Below are positions 40,495-55,200 of a stretch of DNA of 64,000 nucleotides, in pieces. Source of the stretch: Micromussa lordhowensis (lineage: Eukaryota; Cnidaria; Anthozoa; Scleractinia; Lobophylliidae); NCBI GenBank assembly GCA_964020085.1, contig OZ026604.1, forward strand, positions 22,636,932-22,700,931, written 5' to 3'. The first letter of the stretch is position 1, and every line of letters begins with the position of its first letter. The notes beneath the pieces are model-generated. The model was not told where the DNA came from. It saw nothing but the letters and a program-made list of their open reading frames with translations, and did no database searches. Made by a program: the position numbers and the translations under genes.

Positions 40495-43400
40495 ATGGCG
40501 GGATCTCCGGAAGATAGAACTTTCTCACTTTGGTTAAAGAATTTTTACGATACTTTTAGAACTCTGTCAGATATCCAGAAAAACTACACCATTGAAGGAA
40601 TTTTAGACATATGTGGACCAGAACAGCTGCGTTTTCTTTCCACAAAACTCGAAATACTCGTAAAAAGGGACTACCTCAAATGTTTACCTTTGGAACTGAG
40701 TTTTCAAGTGTTGAAATGGCTGGACCCAGTATCTCTCTGCAACTGCTGTCTTGTGAGTAACAAATGGAACAAAGTTATTCTCAGTTGCGACGACGTTTGG
40801 CAAAACGCCTGCAGACGGTTGGGCATGGAAGTTAACGATGATTCTGAAAGAACTTCATCTTCTGTTACCTCGTGGAAGCAGATGTACATTTCACACTTAA
40901 AAAATATGAAAAAGTTAAAAGATATAGACGCTGTGGAGAAGAAACAATTTTATGGCCACACAGCCCGGGTGTTTGCACTATACTGCCGTGGAAACTACCT
41001 TGCAACTGGTGAGCACATTCAGCTTGTTGGCAGCTATATTAAAATTGTCACTATGTAAATTATGTTTTTAATTTTTATTTTTTCTTTACAGATGTTATGC
41101 ATTGAGTCCTTATTTGAATAAATTCCTACAAATGATTTTTATCACTTAGTTGCCCAATGGCAATGTAAGGATTTTTAAAATTTTGAACCCTGGACTCTGA
41201 CAGTTTGAGCCATATTTGATAGGTAATTCATAAAGCAGAAGTGTTCATCTTTCCTGTACTTGCCAAATAAAGTACACTTCAGAAATCCCCCCATAATGCA
41301 TTGTGTGCATTGGGATATGATGCTAGCACTTCATTATGTACCCTGGAGTAAACTTTGGTAGCATTCAATTAACTAATTGAATAACATATAACCAGAAGAG
41401 AAGGATGCAGTCATCTAGTTAACTATAAGTGAGAAAGAAATCGAATTTAAATGCAGTTTTTTTGAACAATTCGTATTGAAAATCGTTATGCAAATAACTA
41501 ATTGATTATGCTATTTTATTATGCTAATTATGATACCATCAAATTGATAAGATGCCTGAGCAAAATACAGATTTGAAAGGACACATGTCCTGTCAAAGAA
41601 GAAGAATTCTTTCCAGCACTGGTTATCATAGCGACAAAGTTTATTGTATTGTGTATTCAACATCTCCTTCCTAGAATTAATTCAGTCCAAATTGCTATAT
41701 CAATCCTGATATTTGCAGTACTGACCAGTGCATAGTTCTCCATCTTTGTACTCTTATGGCTTTCTATAACTAGTAGCAATAACCCAATGAGATATAAACT
41801 GAGGGCTTCAACTGAAATTATGTTGTTCAGGATCAGATGACAGATCAGTCCGGCTGTGGGACTTAAAGACTGGCCAATGTAAATATGTTCTGAAAGCTCA
41901 CACTTGTGCGGACATTTGCTTTGATGACCACAAGGTTATTACAGCATCTTTTGACAATACTGTTGGCATGTGGGACTGGAACACAGGAGAGAACTTACAG
42001 TACTTTAGGGGACACACTGCAGCAGGTATATAAAACATGATGTCTGTATACAGCCGTTTTGACAAGGGTTGCCTTCAAAAGGGTAAAAGCATCCGCATGA
42101 TGCTGATTGGCATTATGGGTAGTTATAGTTTGTTGTTGCTTGATTGAGGTTTGTGGTGCTCCAGGGAGAAGGGAGGATGCATGGATACACCTGTTTGTAC
42201 TGTTTCCTTCTATCATGCTGAAACACTTCAGGCTTCAATCAAGGAACCGTAAACCACCAGAACCCCTAATTTACCTTTTGACATTGTTGTCTATGCTTAT
42301 TTGCTTTTATATGATAACCTTTATAAAGACAGCTGTGCACAGATTGAGAGAATCCAGTCTGGTCTTACAATTTAATTTTTAGGAATGGATTGAAGTACAT
42401 GTGGTCCTCCTGGGTGCAGCCTGACTTAAAATCTGGATGGCTCAATTTCAAATCGTGCACAGGTCTGCCTCTTAAAACTTGGTGGAATTTAAACACAGCA
42501 CTTTAGAGTTCAACTCCTGCCACTAACATAAAGTGGAGGTGAATGATGTGAAATCCTGATAAAGGGGTTACAAAGAAAATCTACAGATCATAATGCTAAT
42601 TAGAATGATCCAATGAATCTTGGTGTAAAAAAATCCCCGGTATACTGATCTCTGAGGGTCTTTCATTTCACCTTTGATTGAAGTGTTTACCGTTGATTAC
42701 TGTGATGAAGTGGACACAATTGTAAGTGGTTCTGCTGACTCTACCCTCAGAATATGGAAAATGTCATCTGGACAGTGCCTGCAGACCAGATATGGACACT
42801 CAGACTGGGTGATAAAGGTATGTTATCAACCCCACCACTTTTATCCACATTCCACCACATTCTGTCTAAAGGGTGAAGGAAAACACCATGTAAGAAGGTG
42901 TGCTAAAAGCCATAATTTTAGCCATAATAATCTTTTTTGAGAAACAAGAAAATCAAAAGACCTCTGTGGTAATTATAGTTCTAAATATATAAAGATACAG
43001 GAAGGGTTGAGTTAAGGTTATAGTGAGCATAGAGGCTTCAGGTGATGAGCTTGTGACATCAATTATAATTTAACAAATAAAGAATCCTAATCCATGTATT
43101 ACACTGTGATAAAACACGATGGGCATTTGAGAACATGAGGGAAATTAGAAAACATGAGCCTCAGGCAAGTGTTTTCTACATTTCTCGAGTGTTCATAAAT
43201 GTCCGAAGTGTTATATCACAGTGTAATACACGGATTAGGCTTCTTCATTGGCTTTATGATATAGAGGTAACGAAGCAAAAAAACAATAAAAAACGCTTTT
43301 TCTATGTTTTATACTCTGATAAAACATGGGTTTTTGACCAATCGGAGCGCGTCATATCTATATTATAATATTACGTATGCTGTACATACCATCATAAGCA

Positions 43401-45497
43401 TGCATACAACAATTAATGTGTAGTAATTCTATGTAAATACAGTTATTCTTTACACGTCCTGCGGACCTATCATACACTGCTGATTAAGAACGATTAATAG
43501 TATTCTAATCAGATGAAGTGAGTTTAGTTGGCAGGTTCCATGCCTCTTTGTGACTGTTTTTAAAAATCCATTTCTAAAGTGCACAGTGATGTTTTTACTC
43601 CAAGGTTATCCTGACAAGAGCTGAAGTGGAATCACAGACTCATGCAAAGAACCAGCTTGTGATAATTAGTATGGACAAATGTGTCGTCAAGGTAGGCTGA
43701 AAAGTTAAAATCTCTGAATCTCAGCTGCGTTGCCACAAAGTTTTGCAGTGTTATTGTTGAAGAAGGTAGTTGATTCTGTCAGCTCTTTCTACATCTACAT
43801 AAGGGGGGGGGGGGGGGGGGGAGAGGGAGGGGGTCAATGCAAGACTAAAGGTAAAAAAAAGTGGAGGGGGGCAGATAAAAAACCTATTTAAAAATCAGAC
43901 AAATGCCCTAGTAGAGCAGCTGGTCAGCAAAGTAAAAATGCCATTTTTTGCTGGCGGCCCGTCATGTTCTACAACTGATCTCCCAGTAGATTCTCAAAAA
44001 GCGGAACCTCTTGGGGTGAAAATGAGTGCAAGGCACTCTCGCAAGTCCAGATTCTGATACCTTTATGGGTTTTCTCTTCAAAACTTCTAAGGGTTGCCCC
44101 CTCCCCCCCCCCCCCGTGCCACTTTAATTTACCGACTGGGATGAGTGAAGGGGTGGAAAAAGGAAGATTAAAACTAGGAAACTTATTCGACTTATTTGCT
44201 GTTTTTCATTATTGGTTTGTTAAGATCTGGTCTCTCAGCCATGACTGCGAAAAATGTCTGGCGACTTTGAGTCCTTTAGAGTCAAATAATCACCTGCAGC
44301 CGCGCCTTCAGTTTGATGGACAGACCATAGCGTGTGCTTCAGAAACAGGGATACTGCTCTGGGATTTCAAAACTCTGCAAATGACAAGGTACGTTAGTGA
44401 AACTGAATCCCAGTCCTTTTTTGACGTCCGCCCGCGGTTTTCCCGAAAAAGGTTGGGAAGCAATCTACGTATAAAGCTTTCGATGTTAGAAAAGGTCGAA
44501 ATTGTGATTGATTCTCACAGCAACTTGGTCGATCGTTGTTCTGGCAACCGGTCGTTTCGCTTGATAGCCAGTTCGCCCAATGTGAGTTCGCGTCGTTCGT
44601 CCGGGTGGAAAGTTGAGAAGAGATGTGCTTATTTCTCTTTCTTTCAGCTCACAGAGCGAACAAACACAACATTATAAAACAAACGTATCATTATGAGACT
44701 TTGAACGAAACAGTTTTACCAAGCTTACGCCAAAACCGCTAACATCTGTTCTAATTTCAAGTTGGATTCACAACTTGCTCGACTACGTTGAGATCAGCGA
44801 AAGCTCCTCGTCAGAAGTCATTCTCGGAGCGTATTTCTTTAACAACATTTTTTTATTCAGAAACTACAAAACATAGTTATAGTTCGTTTTAACACGCATT
44901 ACAAAGTAAGAGTTAACTTTTAACACTCTGAAAGCGTACAGTACGCGAATGTATAGTCCAGATTGATCGATCAGAATTTTGCTGCTGTGTAAAGGAAAAC
45001 TGAAAATAGTAGTTTGCTAAGATATAAAGACTACAAAGAGATAATAATGAACCATAGAGGAGCAAAGATGATTAAGGATGGAGAAGATTGACACGGATTA
45101 CAAATGACGAACTTGAAAAATTTAGGCTAAACTTTTTAAGATGCGCAAACCGTGATGGAGCTCTTTTAATGAAGGTGAGGTTTTCTTTTTCTTTGCTTGA
45201 CATTTTTCCGTTAGGGTCTTCACTGAATCCCCTGCGCAGTGGCTGGTAGCCTATGGACATGTGTATAGCCTGCTAATGGACATGAACTCGTTGTATTTGG
45301 TAAGCACTAGGAGTGAAGAAATTGTTGCGGAGTATTCTCTTCCTCCTTTTAGAAGGTCTGTACGCGGCTCAAACTTTACTCCGGGTCAAACTGGCTGGCT
45401 GGACGGGAGACTGGGCGTGCCCCGAGAAAGCCTTGTTTTCGCCACAAGCATGCCGGACTACAGTGTTTTACTGCTCATGCTCAAAGAAGGCACGTGA
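40495..45497 (+). CDS. FBXW2: FBXW2, F-box/WD40 substrate receptor, six exons
   Basis: Coding exons 40495-41008, 41831-42025, 42684-42817, 43605-43691, 44225-44388 and 45215-45497 join in phase to 458 aa; human FBXW2 has 454. The F-box is in exon 1 (LKCLPLELSFQVLKWLDPVS, CCLVSNKWNKVI). WD40 blades follow: YGHTARVFALYCRGNYLATG with SDDRSVRLWDLKTGQC, KVITASFDNTVGMWDWNTGE, IVSGSADSTLRIWKMSSGQC, GHSDWVIK, then LVIISMDKCVVKIWSL. The C-terminal FATSMPDYSVLLLMLKEG mirrors the human end. The product would be the substrate-recognition subunit of an SCF (SKP1-CUL1-F-box) ubiquitin ligase. Every junction is GT-AG with preserved blade phase. Introns carry foldback and G-run repeats. Confidence 0.94.
43081..43244. 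mobile_element. Foldback MITE in FBXW2 intron 3
   Basis: AGAATCCTAATCCATGTATT continues to ACACTGTGATAAAACAC on the left, and the right side carries GTGTTATATCACAGTGT and AATACACGGATTAGGCTTCT. Arms of about 60 bp form an imperfect foldback. Confidence 0.65.
43800..44120. repeat. Dispersed G-run repeat, copy 2, with G and C homopolymer ends
   Basis: A run of about 17 G begins at 43804 and a C-rich run ends at about 44116. Between them are TGCAAGACTAAAGG, CCTCTTGGGGTGAAAATGAG and ACCTTTATGGGTTTTCTC, which resemble the copy at 39930-40250. It sits in FBXW2 intron 4. Confidence 0.45.
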
Positions 45498-47302
45498 TGC
45501 GGTGTCGGGCCAGTCGCTGGCCTTTCTATGATAATCCGAACTGGCTTGGGTTCGAGAATTCTTACTGAGCGCGTGCAATGTCTTCCGTAGACGTATTTCT
45601 CATCGAAGGAAGGAATATCGGCACGAGAGCAATAATGGTGGTTAAATTTCTAAGGAAAAAGTCAACGTACGTTGCTAATACTGATTTTTTTTCTGGTTTG
45701 ATAAATTAATTATCCAAGGAAAATAGAAAAAATTAGCAAAAATATTTATTTAAAGATTTCGCTCGCTGGCTATATACTAAAATAATTTTAAAGTGAGCGT
45801 TCGCTAATCCCTGTTGAATCGTTTCGATTGCAAGCTTCCAACTTCATGGTTACAATGGAATGAAACATAAAAATTGCAAGTATAGATTTAAAAAAATAAT
45901 TGCGGGCGACCAGCGGAGCCCGCAATCCTAATCTCAACATTGGTTTCAAACGCATGCGCGGCAGTTATATAGCCTTGCAGTGACTCGAATTTAGCAAAAA
46001 AAGTCGTCCTTCCAAATATTTGTCCTTAGGGACACTAAGAACCAATGAAATGAAAGGACGTAATTTTAGCACAGGCGCTTTGACCACGCGAGACAAACAC
46101 GAAGCAGCAGTAATTTGAGCACAGGCGTTCTGACCGCTAGAAACCAACACCAAGCAGAAGACAATACTTACCAAAGCATAGCTGTTTCACCTTCCATAGT
46201 CAATGATCTTTAATGTGTTGAAGGGTCAAATAATATGTAAATTTCGCCTTCTTGAAGCTAAGAATGTCAAGAATCACGTGCAGTTCATGCAGAAGTGGCG
46301 GTCCATAAATTGGAATGCACACAACACAATTTTATCACGTGGACGACGTCTATTTCGTCGAAGAATCACGTGCAGCTCATGCATAGCTGGCGCGCCGTCC
46401 AATCAAAATCGAGCGCGTGAGATTGTGATCGGAACGTTTCCTGTCCGTGTCTGTTGTTGTCGGGTTACATCAAATGACCTTGACTAAATCAATATGTCCA
46501 TTTTATAATCAACAGTGTTTTTATTTACAACGTGAAAAAATAACCATTTTGTCAAACCCAACACAAAATAGAACTAGTGTATAATCAAACTGGTGTTACT
46601 GTTTCACAAGGTCAGTAAAACCACTCTTAGGTCCCTTTGTCTCGTTTTAGGGAAAACAATCACCCACACTATGCAACCCTTTATTGGCCTGCAAATATAA
46701 ATGCCCAAAATGGAAAAAGAACACAACGCCACTGTTTTACAATGAATTCGTTAACCTCAGTGAAACAAATCATGCATAGCCCTCGCCCGCACTTCCTAAC
46801 CTGTGGTTATTACTAGTGTATATGTTTATGCATATATGTTTGTCTTTTCAATTCGCATTATTTTGCATAATTTTCTGGACGAAAAAAAGATAGACAGAGA
46901 GCCTCGATGTCATGTCATTTTCAGTCAAGACTCGTCTCGGTTTAACAAGGAAACGAGGTTGTCGGCTCCGTCATTTGCGTTGGGTGGTGTTGTCTAAACT
47001 ACCGTTGGCCGTACGGACACAACCTGTTTTTTTTCAGTGATTATTAAAATCTTTATTAAGCGAGCAGGATTGACCCTCAGGATAAGTTGTGCCGAGTCTC
47101 CTGTAAGTTCAAGTTAGTTCATTGTAATTTTAATTGCTCAAGACAGATTGGTTGACAAAATCATGGTCAACCGAAAATAGGACAGGGTTCAATGTCCAAA
47201 ATAATACTCGTAAACGTAAGTAGAATTTAGATTCTTTGTAAAGCATGAACAGTTTAACTAATCGTTGGTTCATTTTACAAGCATGAAATGCTGAGAATAT
47301 AT

Positions 47303-47416
47303 AACAATTATTCCATGTGCCCGAGTTGGATATGAAGTGATAAAATAACCAACGAGCGCGTAGCTGGAGTTGGTTATAATCACTTCATATCCAACAAGGG
47401 CGAATAGAATAATTGT
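47303..47416. mobile_element. Foldback element, about 114 bp
   Basis: ACAATTATTCCATGTGCCCG continues to AGTTGGATATGAAGTGAT on the left, and the right side is ATCACTTCATATCCAACAAG then GGCGAATAGAATAATTGT. ACCAAC and GTTGGT extend the pairing inwards to a loop of about 15 nt. The arms are nearly perfect. Confidence 0.65.
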
Positions 47417-48799
47417 TTTAGTAAATTCTCAAACCGGGTTTTGCCGCCGATTTTTATTTCGGCCATTATAGAGGGCTGAAGTTGAAAACTTCGAGGGGAG
47501 AATTTTTAAACTTGGCGCACTATTTTCCATATGACGTAAAACTCCGACTATTGGCTCATCGTCGGAGTTTTTTAGCCAATCAAAAAGCTAGAAATGCCAT
47601 AGTCGGAGCTGAGAATTTACTAAATGGATATAGTCAGTGAATATTTTCTCCGATAAAATAAACGTGTGATTTACTATTTCTTTGGTGAGGAAATAAGTGC
47701 GCTTACAGTAAAGCGCGGAGATTTCGGACGGCTATAATATTGAAAACAAATTCCGTAAATTAATCCGGCCAAAATTATTTTGCCGTGCGAAATTTTAACA
47801 TCCGACGTTTTTTAAAACGTACGCAAAGCTAAGATCGTAAAATTGTGGATTTTTTGGTTTACATTGTGCAATAGTTAGTTTCTCGTAATCCAGTCTCCCT
47901 CTCCCCCGCCTTTGGCTGTTAGGGACAACATCATACCCCGGCCTAGCCTGCTACCTCCGCCCCCGTGTCAGCAGTCTTAGAGAGTACCTCTTCACCAGTC
48001 CCTTCCTAGGTTTCAACAAGGCAGGACGCAGGGGGTGGGTGACCTTCCACACACACCAAACACCACCACCATGTTTCAGTAGTGCGTGCATTGCCCTGTG
48101 CCGGGTCGATCACTAACGAACTCTTGAAGTGTGTTTTTCAATAAACCGTCGTGAATGACATTTAGATATCATTAACACATACATGTCCATGCATATATAG
48201 ACTTACAAGGGAGACAAAATGGCATGCCACGAATATATGTCTCCAATGTTTGTATTAAAAAAGGGTTTTTAATTCGCCCTTCTTAACATCGCCAGTAGAA
48301 GCACAATTTCCTCTTAATTTGTACGTGGCCTTCTCATCAGAATTTGCTTTCGACAGTTTACTTTGATTCCGTGCTAGAATAGGGACATTTTAATTTATCT
48401 CTCAGTTTTAACAGTGGAACTGAGTTAATCCTGTTTGAACATTTGTTTGACAGAAAGTGTCAATTTTTGTTTTTTAATTTAGTCTGTTTGATTACGATAT
48501 ACATGTCTTTTCTCCCGTCACAATGGCATTGAGATTTAGTGCAAAGCAACATGTCAAACCAAGCGTATAGTCCTTCGAACTTAGTTTTGCACGAACTTCA
48601 ATAACCTAACCAAACACAATCCGCTTATATGCAAAGATGGCATATTTATGACCATCTCTAATTACTTCAGCTTGCAACACGCTTATTTTGATATTAAAAA
48701 CAGTCATATAATTTCAATACACTTACAAAACCTCCCCACAGGTGTTGACACAAGTTTATAACTCACGCCCACGAGAAACTTTGAACTGTCTGTTGTTAG

Positions 48800-48922
48800 C
48801 CTACGTAGCTTGCGAGATTTCTCGCGTGAGTGCTTTTGTTTTCGCGAGGTGATTGCGAATTTCCGCACGGAAAAAAAATCTGGGTCAAAAATCACTCGTT
48901 CGCGAATCCCGCTAGCTACGCA
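48800..48922. mobile_element. Inverted-repeat element
   Basis: CTACGTAGCTTGCGAGATTT then CTCGCG on the left, and CGTTCGCGAATCCCGCTAGC then TACGCA on the right, form imperfect inverted ends about 120 bp apart. Non-coding. Confidence 0.5.
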
Positions 48923-49245
48923 TGTTTTTGTCCTTAGGTTAATTTAATTTGATGACAATTAATACGATTTGCAATTAACAACACAATTATCCCGGGTTAC
49001 TCTGTCAACCGCTGTGTACATTTGTGGTGTCTGTTTGTTCTGGTCGCCTTCTGTTCCGTCGCTGCCATTGAAATGGTATTATTTTGCTAGTGTAAATTCC
49101 ATTAGCACCTCGAGGTATCGCTACTGTTCAACTCGCAATGTGGGTTAGCATAGCTCTGTTTTGAACTGTCTGCATCTTGGTGACACAGGTGGACAAAAAC
49201 AGGACACTTCGCCTCGTCGAACGCACTAGATACCACTGCATAACC

Positions 49246-52200
49246 ATGGCTGGTCTCTTCTTCTTGATTTATGCGTTCGTTGTATTTCCACCTGTTCCTA
49301 GCAGCGTCGCAGCAAATGATTTGCTTTTCACAGACGATCCGTCAGTGCAGAATCCAGTTCGACCTCCCGTCAAGGATGATCGCGCTGGAGTGTTCACCAT
49401 GACAGCGCGACAAGCACTCCAAGCCATCGAAGAAGTCCACAATGGCACCGTCGACTGCAAAACCATGTTGGCAGAAAGAAGCTTGAAGCTTCTGTTTTTA
49501 AAATATGAAAACAGTGTTTACACAGCCCAAGCGAACCTCGCCATTCGAACGGCTAATTTGATCTCGGATTTGCTTTCCACCGGCTCCGCCAAGAAGTTGA
49601 ATATTTCTGGTGAGCCGGTTCTGAAGTCGCACGAGGAAGTCCTTTACGCCATCGTTCGAAACAATCTAGAAAATGATCCACTTATCATGGGATCGGCGAT
49701 CATTTTTGACAACAACAGCTTTGTAAACAACTCATTTTACGCTCCGTACGCTTACCGGAACTCAGACGACTCGTTCATCAAAGTCACAGATTTGTCCGCA
49801 ACTTGGAGTTACCTCCACGAGGCGTTCGTAAGACTGATGCGAAACAAATCTCACGACAGACCTTTCCCAACACGAACGACCTCCTTTTACTCGGGGAAAA
49901 ATGGCTCTTACGTACAACAACGACTGCAACTCACGCACGAGTTTGTGGAACTCAGAGACGGTTTATGGAGTAGACCCTACTTCGAGTGTACTACCGCCAG
50001 GGCATGGGTCATCACATACACCTCTCCCATACTTGGAAACTGGGACAAGAATGGATCAATCTCCTTCATGTAAGTTGACGCGAAATCTCGTAGCTTTGTT
50101 GTAACTGGGACGCTTTCAAAACTTGATCATGTTTTGATCAGTTGATCAAAATACATTTCTAAATGGAGTAGGTGTTTTTTCGATAAAATTCAAGGCAAAA
50201 GTTGATTTTTGAGGTGAGGAACTTGAATGTCTTTACATGTAAGGGTTAGGGGGTTATGGTAAGGGATATGTGCCCCTTTTCGCCTTTTCAAAGCCTTATT
50301 TGTAGAGGACTCAGTGGAAAGCTGTCTACCAAGGTGACGTTTTAAAGACTAATTTGCCTTTTGGTCATAACTGCTTGTTTTCAATATTTGGTAACTTGGA
50401 GCTAGAAATATCTCAAGCATCCTCTCGCTTCATATCGAAGGAAACATTCTCACTGCCAAGAGGAATCAACATGTGACATTCCTTTTTGTGCTGGTTAAAG
50501 GAATTTGATTAATACAACCAACTCGATTTGGAATAGACGCGCAGGTCTTTCCTTAAGACCTATTAACGTTTTAAAAGGCGTCTTTTGCTTTTCAAATTGA
50601 AGAAAACTTTCAAATGACGCGCCAAAGAAAAACTAATCCAGAAGGAACATGGATAAAACGCGAGGTAAATTTTTCATCCCCTCGTGACAAATTGAAGTCG
50701 TTGTGTGACAGTCACGCAATCATAGGAACATAACATACCATTGACCAGGTAGTCAGTTATCTCTGTAATTCTCTCTTTGCAGGGGCATGACCACAATTGA
50801 CATTGCACTCACGAACGTCGACATAAACCAGTGCGATAAGGAGTCTGGTGGCCAGTTTCAGTTCGAAATTTTCGCCGGTACTCATCGCTGTAAAAATGAA
50901 ACCACACAGGTAAGAAAGGTTATCGGAATTAAGCTCGCAGTTTTTGTTCGATCTTGTAATTTGCATTGGAGGTGGGATGGTCTAATGGTTGGCGCCCTGT
51001 GAGTTCGAGCCTTGTGATGGGTTCTTGGGCAAGACACTCGCTCTCACAGTGTCCCTCTCCACCCAGGTGTATAAATGGTTACCAGCGAATTGAATGCTGA
51101 GGGTAACCCTGCGATGGACTAGCATCCCATCCAGGGAGGGGAGGGGGGGAGTAGAAATACTGCTAGACTCTTCATGCTACGGAAATCCGAGATAGGAACA
51201 GTCTGGTGGGCTATCAGGCACTTGCTATTTCTGATCTCGCTTGGGCGTAAAAGTCATTCGAACCACTTGGCTCTCATTTTCTTGGTATCTGTCAATTTAG
51301 AAGTGCATGGCGTGCTTACACTACATTGATAACCTAGACAAAACGAGATATAACTACATTTTATTGTCTTATCATTGCAGTGCAAATTTGTCAGTGGTCT
51401 CGGGTTTAGAGCTGGTTCATACAGATGTGTGTGTAAGACTGGGCACTACTTTCCCAACGTCACAGCGCAGAACAAATATTTCAACGGATCTGCCATCGAG
51501 GCTGCAGCCGCTGACATTGGAAACAGCTATAACTTGGACCCAGATTCGTTTCAATGTCGCCAGTGCCAGCCTGGTTGTGACACGTGCGTGGATGATTCGC
51601 CGTGCATTGTGACGTTGAATTGGCCTCTGAGGAGAGCTCTCATGGGTTTAACTGTTGTCACCATTATCGCCGCCATTTCTGTAATTGTCTTTATCGTCTA
51701 CTTTCGAGATTTGAAGGTGAGAGAGTTGTCTTTGTGAAACGATCTCTTGAGACTACTTCCTCAGAGCCCATCATTTTTAGGCTCACCACTAATTTCGTCC
51801 TAATAGGGGAATCTATGTTTACAATATTTGCCTCATCAGCATACGCGATTCAGTTTTCTGATCAACGTACAAAAATATCAGTTCTGAATATTAAAATAGC
51901 ACAGCACGATTAACTTCCTTAAGGAATGTGTACCCGATGTATCGAATATTTTTTGCACAACGCGGGTTTAAAAACTCAAAATTTTAATACAAAGAATGTA
52001 GGAGCTCATTAGCGCTTTTGCCACCCAAAAGCTTAGCAGTTTTTGACAACCCATTTCTTCATGATTACTACACCCAAAGAGCCAAGAATTTCACCACTTA
52101 CTAAGTTTAACAAGCTCTTTAAATGTTTAAAGTCAATTCATATCTAGTGTGATGCCTGCTCTGAGTGACGTCGTATGTTAATGATGAAAATTGTAAACAA

Positions 52201-55200
52201 TGACACCTATAGCTCCATTAAATTTGATAAGAAACTTTCCTTTTGCCAGTTACCTTGACTCGGTAATTATTTCAAGAACCAATCTCATCATATGTACAAT
52301 GGTTCAAAGGCCACTTAAAACAGCAACCTTGAATCCAGTAAGTAGTAGACAACACCACGTGATGGACACGTGACAGAGTGGGATAACACCACGTGAGTTA
52401 TTTGTATTTACAGGTGGTGAAGACAGCGAGTCCTCATTTTCTTATCATCATATTGGCGGGATGTATTTTGCAGTATTCCGAGGTTAGTTGAATCGCGCGA
52501 GTGTTATTTCAAATAAATTGTCGAACATTTAAAGTGGGTTTCAATGGGCATTTTCCCTTTTAACTTTTCTCATTTGCATCGCAATGTAATCTAACGTGGA
52601 TGCGAAGCAATTTCTTGCAGAAACTTTTAAAATTACATGTTGGACCATATTGTAATGCAAATCTTAATTAGAAAAGGTAACCGTGAAAAGGGCCATTGAG
52701 TGTTGTGTAACAAAAAACGAAGTAACTACTCTAGCCAATCACAAAGAAACAAACAATTTATTCCACCAATCAAAACATGAAACGACTACATGTAGCTATC
52801 GCGAAACGCGGGGAAACCATTTTACCGGCTTCTGATTGGATCATAAAGTGGCGCGAGATTTTAAAGCCAACCGCGCAACGTATATATGCTAAGCAGAACC
52901 AAACTAGTACGTATTACTTAAGTAATAAATCAACTTTGTTTAACGAGGGTGACACACAACAGTCTTCAACTGATAAACCCGTGGCCCTCGAATTCCCGAT
53001 CGAATAGTCCCTTTGCAGCTCTGGTCACGTGACCAAAGTTTTGCTCAAAAGAATTTTCTATTATGAGTTATAACTTAAAGAATGCCAGAAATGGAAAGAG
53101 CATATCGAAAATACCAAAATGGCCAAGATTGAACCCCCTGGCATTAAAGAGTAAGTTTATACAACAGTTTGAATTTTCGGACAATTTGGAAGACATCTGT
53201 GTAAAATGTTGCTGGAGAGCTCTTGCTCTCCAACAACTTTTTCCATACAAATCTTCTTAATTTTTTAAAACTTAAACCGTCATAAAATCTCATCCTTTAA
53301 TGCCAGGGGCCTCAAACTTGGCCATTTTTCTATTTTCGACATACTTTTCCCATTTCTGTCATTTTTTAAATTATAGCTCATAATTTTATGAAAAGTAGGT
53401 CACGTGATAGCTTAGCTGCAAAGGGCCTATTGGAATTTAGAAATGTTGGTTTTTGAGGAGGGAGGAAAACCGGAGAACCCTCCTCAAAAGTAAAACGAGT
53501 AAAACCGGAGAACTCGGAGAAAAACCCTCGGAGCAAGGGCGAGAACCAACAACAAACTCAACCCACGTATGACGCCGGGTCCGGGAATCGAACCCGGGAC
53601 ACATTGGTGGGAGGCGAGCGCTCTCACCACTGCGCCATCCCTGCTCCCCTGCGCCACCCCTGCTCCCCTGCGCCACCCCTACTCCCCTACTTTCGACCTC
53701 GAGTGAAAACCGCTCAATTCTGATGTGAAAGTTAGTGATTCCTGGTCTGACATCCCTGCTTGGTTTGACCAGGAAACGTGCTGTAAGGTTTTCTTCGCAT
53801 TCGCCAGAGGAATCTTCGTTTTCGATTCGAGAACACTTAGTAGTTTGTTTTTAATTCGGACTTTGAATGTTCTCTTTGGTAGTTCTCTCAGAGAGCTTGG
53901 TATCTCATTCCATAATAAAACACCAATTCTTGAAAACACATTTTTCGGTATTTCAAGTCTTGAGGGTTTTATGTAAAAATTATTGGAAGTAGAAGAGCGC
54001 GTGTTGTAAGAATGGACACGGGATGTTTTCGTAAATAAATTACGTATGTTAATTGGGGCAGAATCAATTCAGATAAAGTTTTATAATATAAAAAGTTTAG
54101 AGGCAAAAACTTAGCATTAATAAACAGTGGAATGGTATGGTCATTTCTCTTTGCGAAGTACATAAAACGTAATACACGTTTTTGTAATGTTAAGATTTTA
54201 TTTAGGTAAGACTTACAGGCCTGACCCCAGACAGATAATCCGTAAGTGATATAAGGAGAAATTAAAGACTGTTAAATATTTAATAGGGTGTAGACAGGTA
54301 CAAAGTGTCTTAATTTTGCAATAAGACCTACGGTTTTACTCATTTTTAAACCGATAAACTTAATACGATTCTTTCAATTAATTTGTAACTATTGATAGAC
54401 TGGCTTGGCTAGACTAGCGTAGCTATCCGCGGGCCAGTCCAGCTGTAAAATGTAATTAAATTAAGAAATAAAATACGATAAAATGATCTGTAAAATGATC
54501 CATATGCCGTTCTTGCTATCTTCAGTCTTAGTCTATTAGTGTCTATGTGTTCGTTTGTACTTATTTTCTTTGTAATCTTCCAACAGATTCTTGTGGAATA
54601 TCCCGAACCGCAGGACACCTTATGCATCGTTCGTCTGTGGTTTCGCCATATTGGATTTGGGCTCGGTTTCACTTCTCTTCTTCTCAAGACATGGAGGTGA
54701 GTTTCTCGCAGTCTGCGTGAGGGGGAGCGAGAAGAGGAACGAATCCCTTCTCTGATGATTGTCCAACTCAGAACGCGGGATTTCTAGCAGAGATGTTGCT
54801 ACGCAACATGAAGTTTCTTTGGAGCGATAAGATGACAATACAACTTTCGGGCACACGAACAATTTCTGTTTTCACACTGAGTTATAAATAAACTTGGACG
54901 AGCACAGAGCAGGAATCCGATGTGTTAAATTATTGGTATTGGACGAAGTAAAATTCTGTTCCCGATAAATCAAAACTCTTACAAAATTTGATGACCATAA
55001 ACCTCGGTTAAACTTCGGTTTAACTTCGGTCAAACTTGGTTCAAACTTGGTTCAAACGTCGTCATTCGATTAAATTTCGGTTAAACTTCGTTTATCATTC
55101 GTTTAAACTTCGGCCACACTTCGTTTAAACTTCGGTTGAACTTCGGTTAAACATCGGTCAAACTTCGTTTAAACTTCGGTTGGACTTCAGTAAAACATGG

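Larger units (their letters stand above)
45498..49245. other. Spacer between FBXW2 and the GPR158-like gene
   Basis: Mostly AT-rich sequence. It includes a near-duplicate motif AAGAATCACGTGCAG(T/C)TCATGCA at about 46270 and 46362, a foldback at 47303-47416, a GC-rich island at about 47885-48120 without coding signal, and an inverted-repeat element at 48800-48922. No gene is supported. Confidence 0.5.

Noticed and set aside
53581..53650. tRNA gene on the minus strand
   Set aside because: A and B boxes are good, but the sequence continues into a SINE body and the acceptor stem does not close cleanly, so it is a SINE head.
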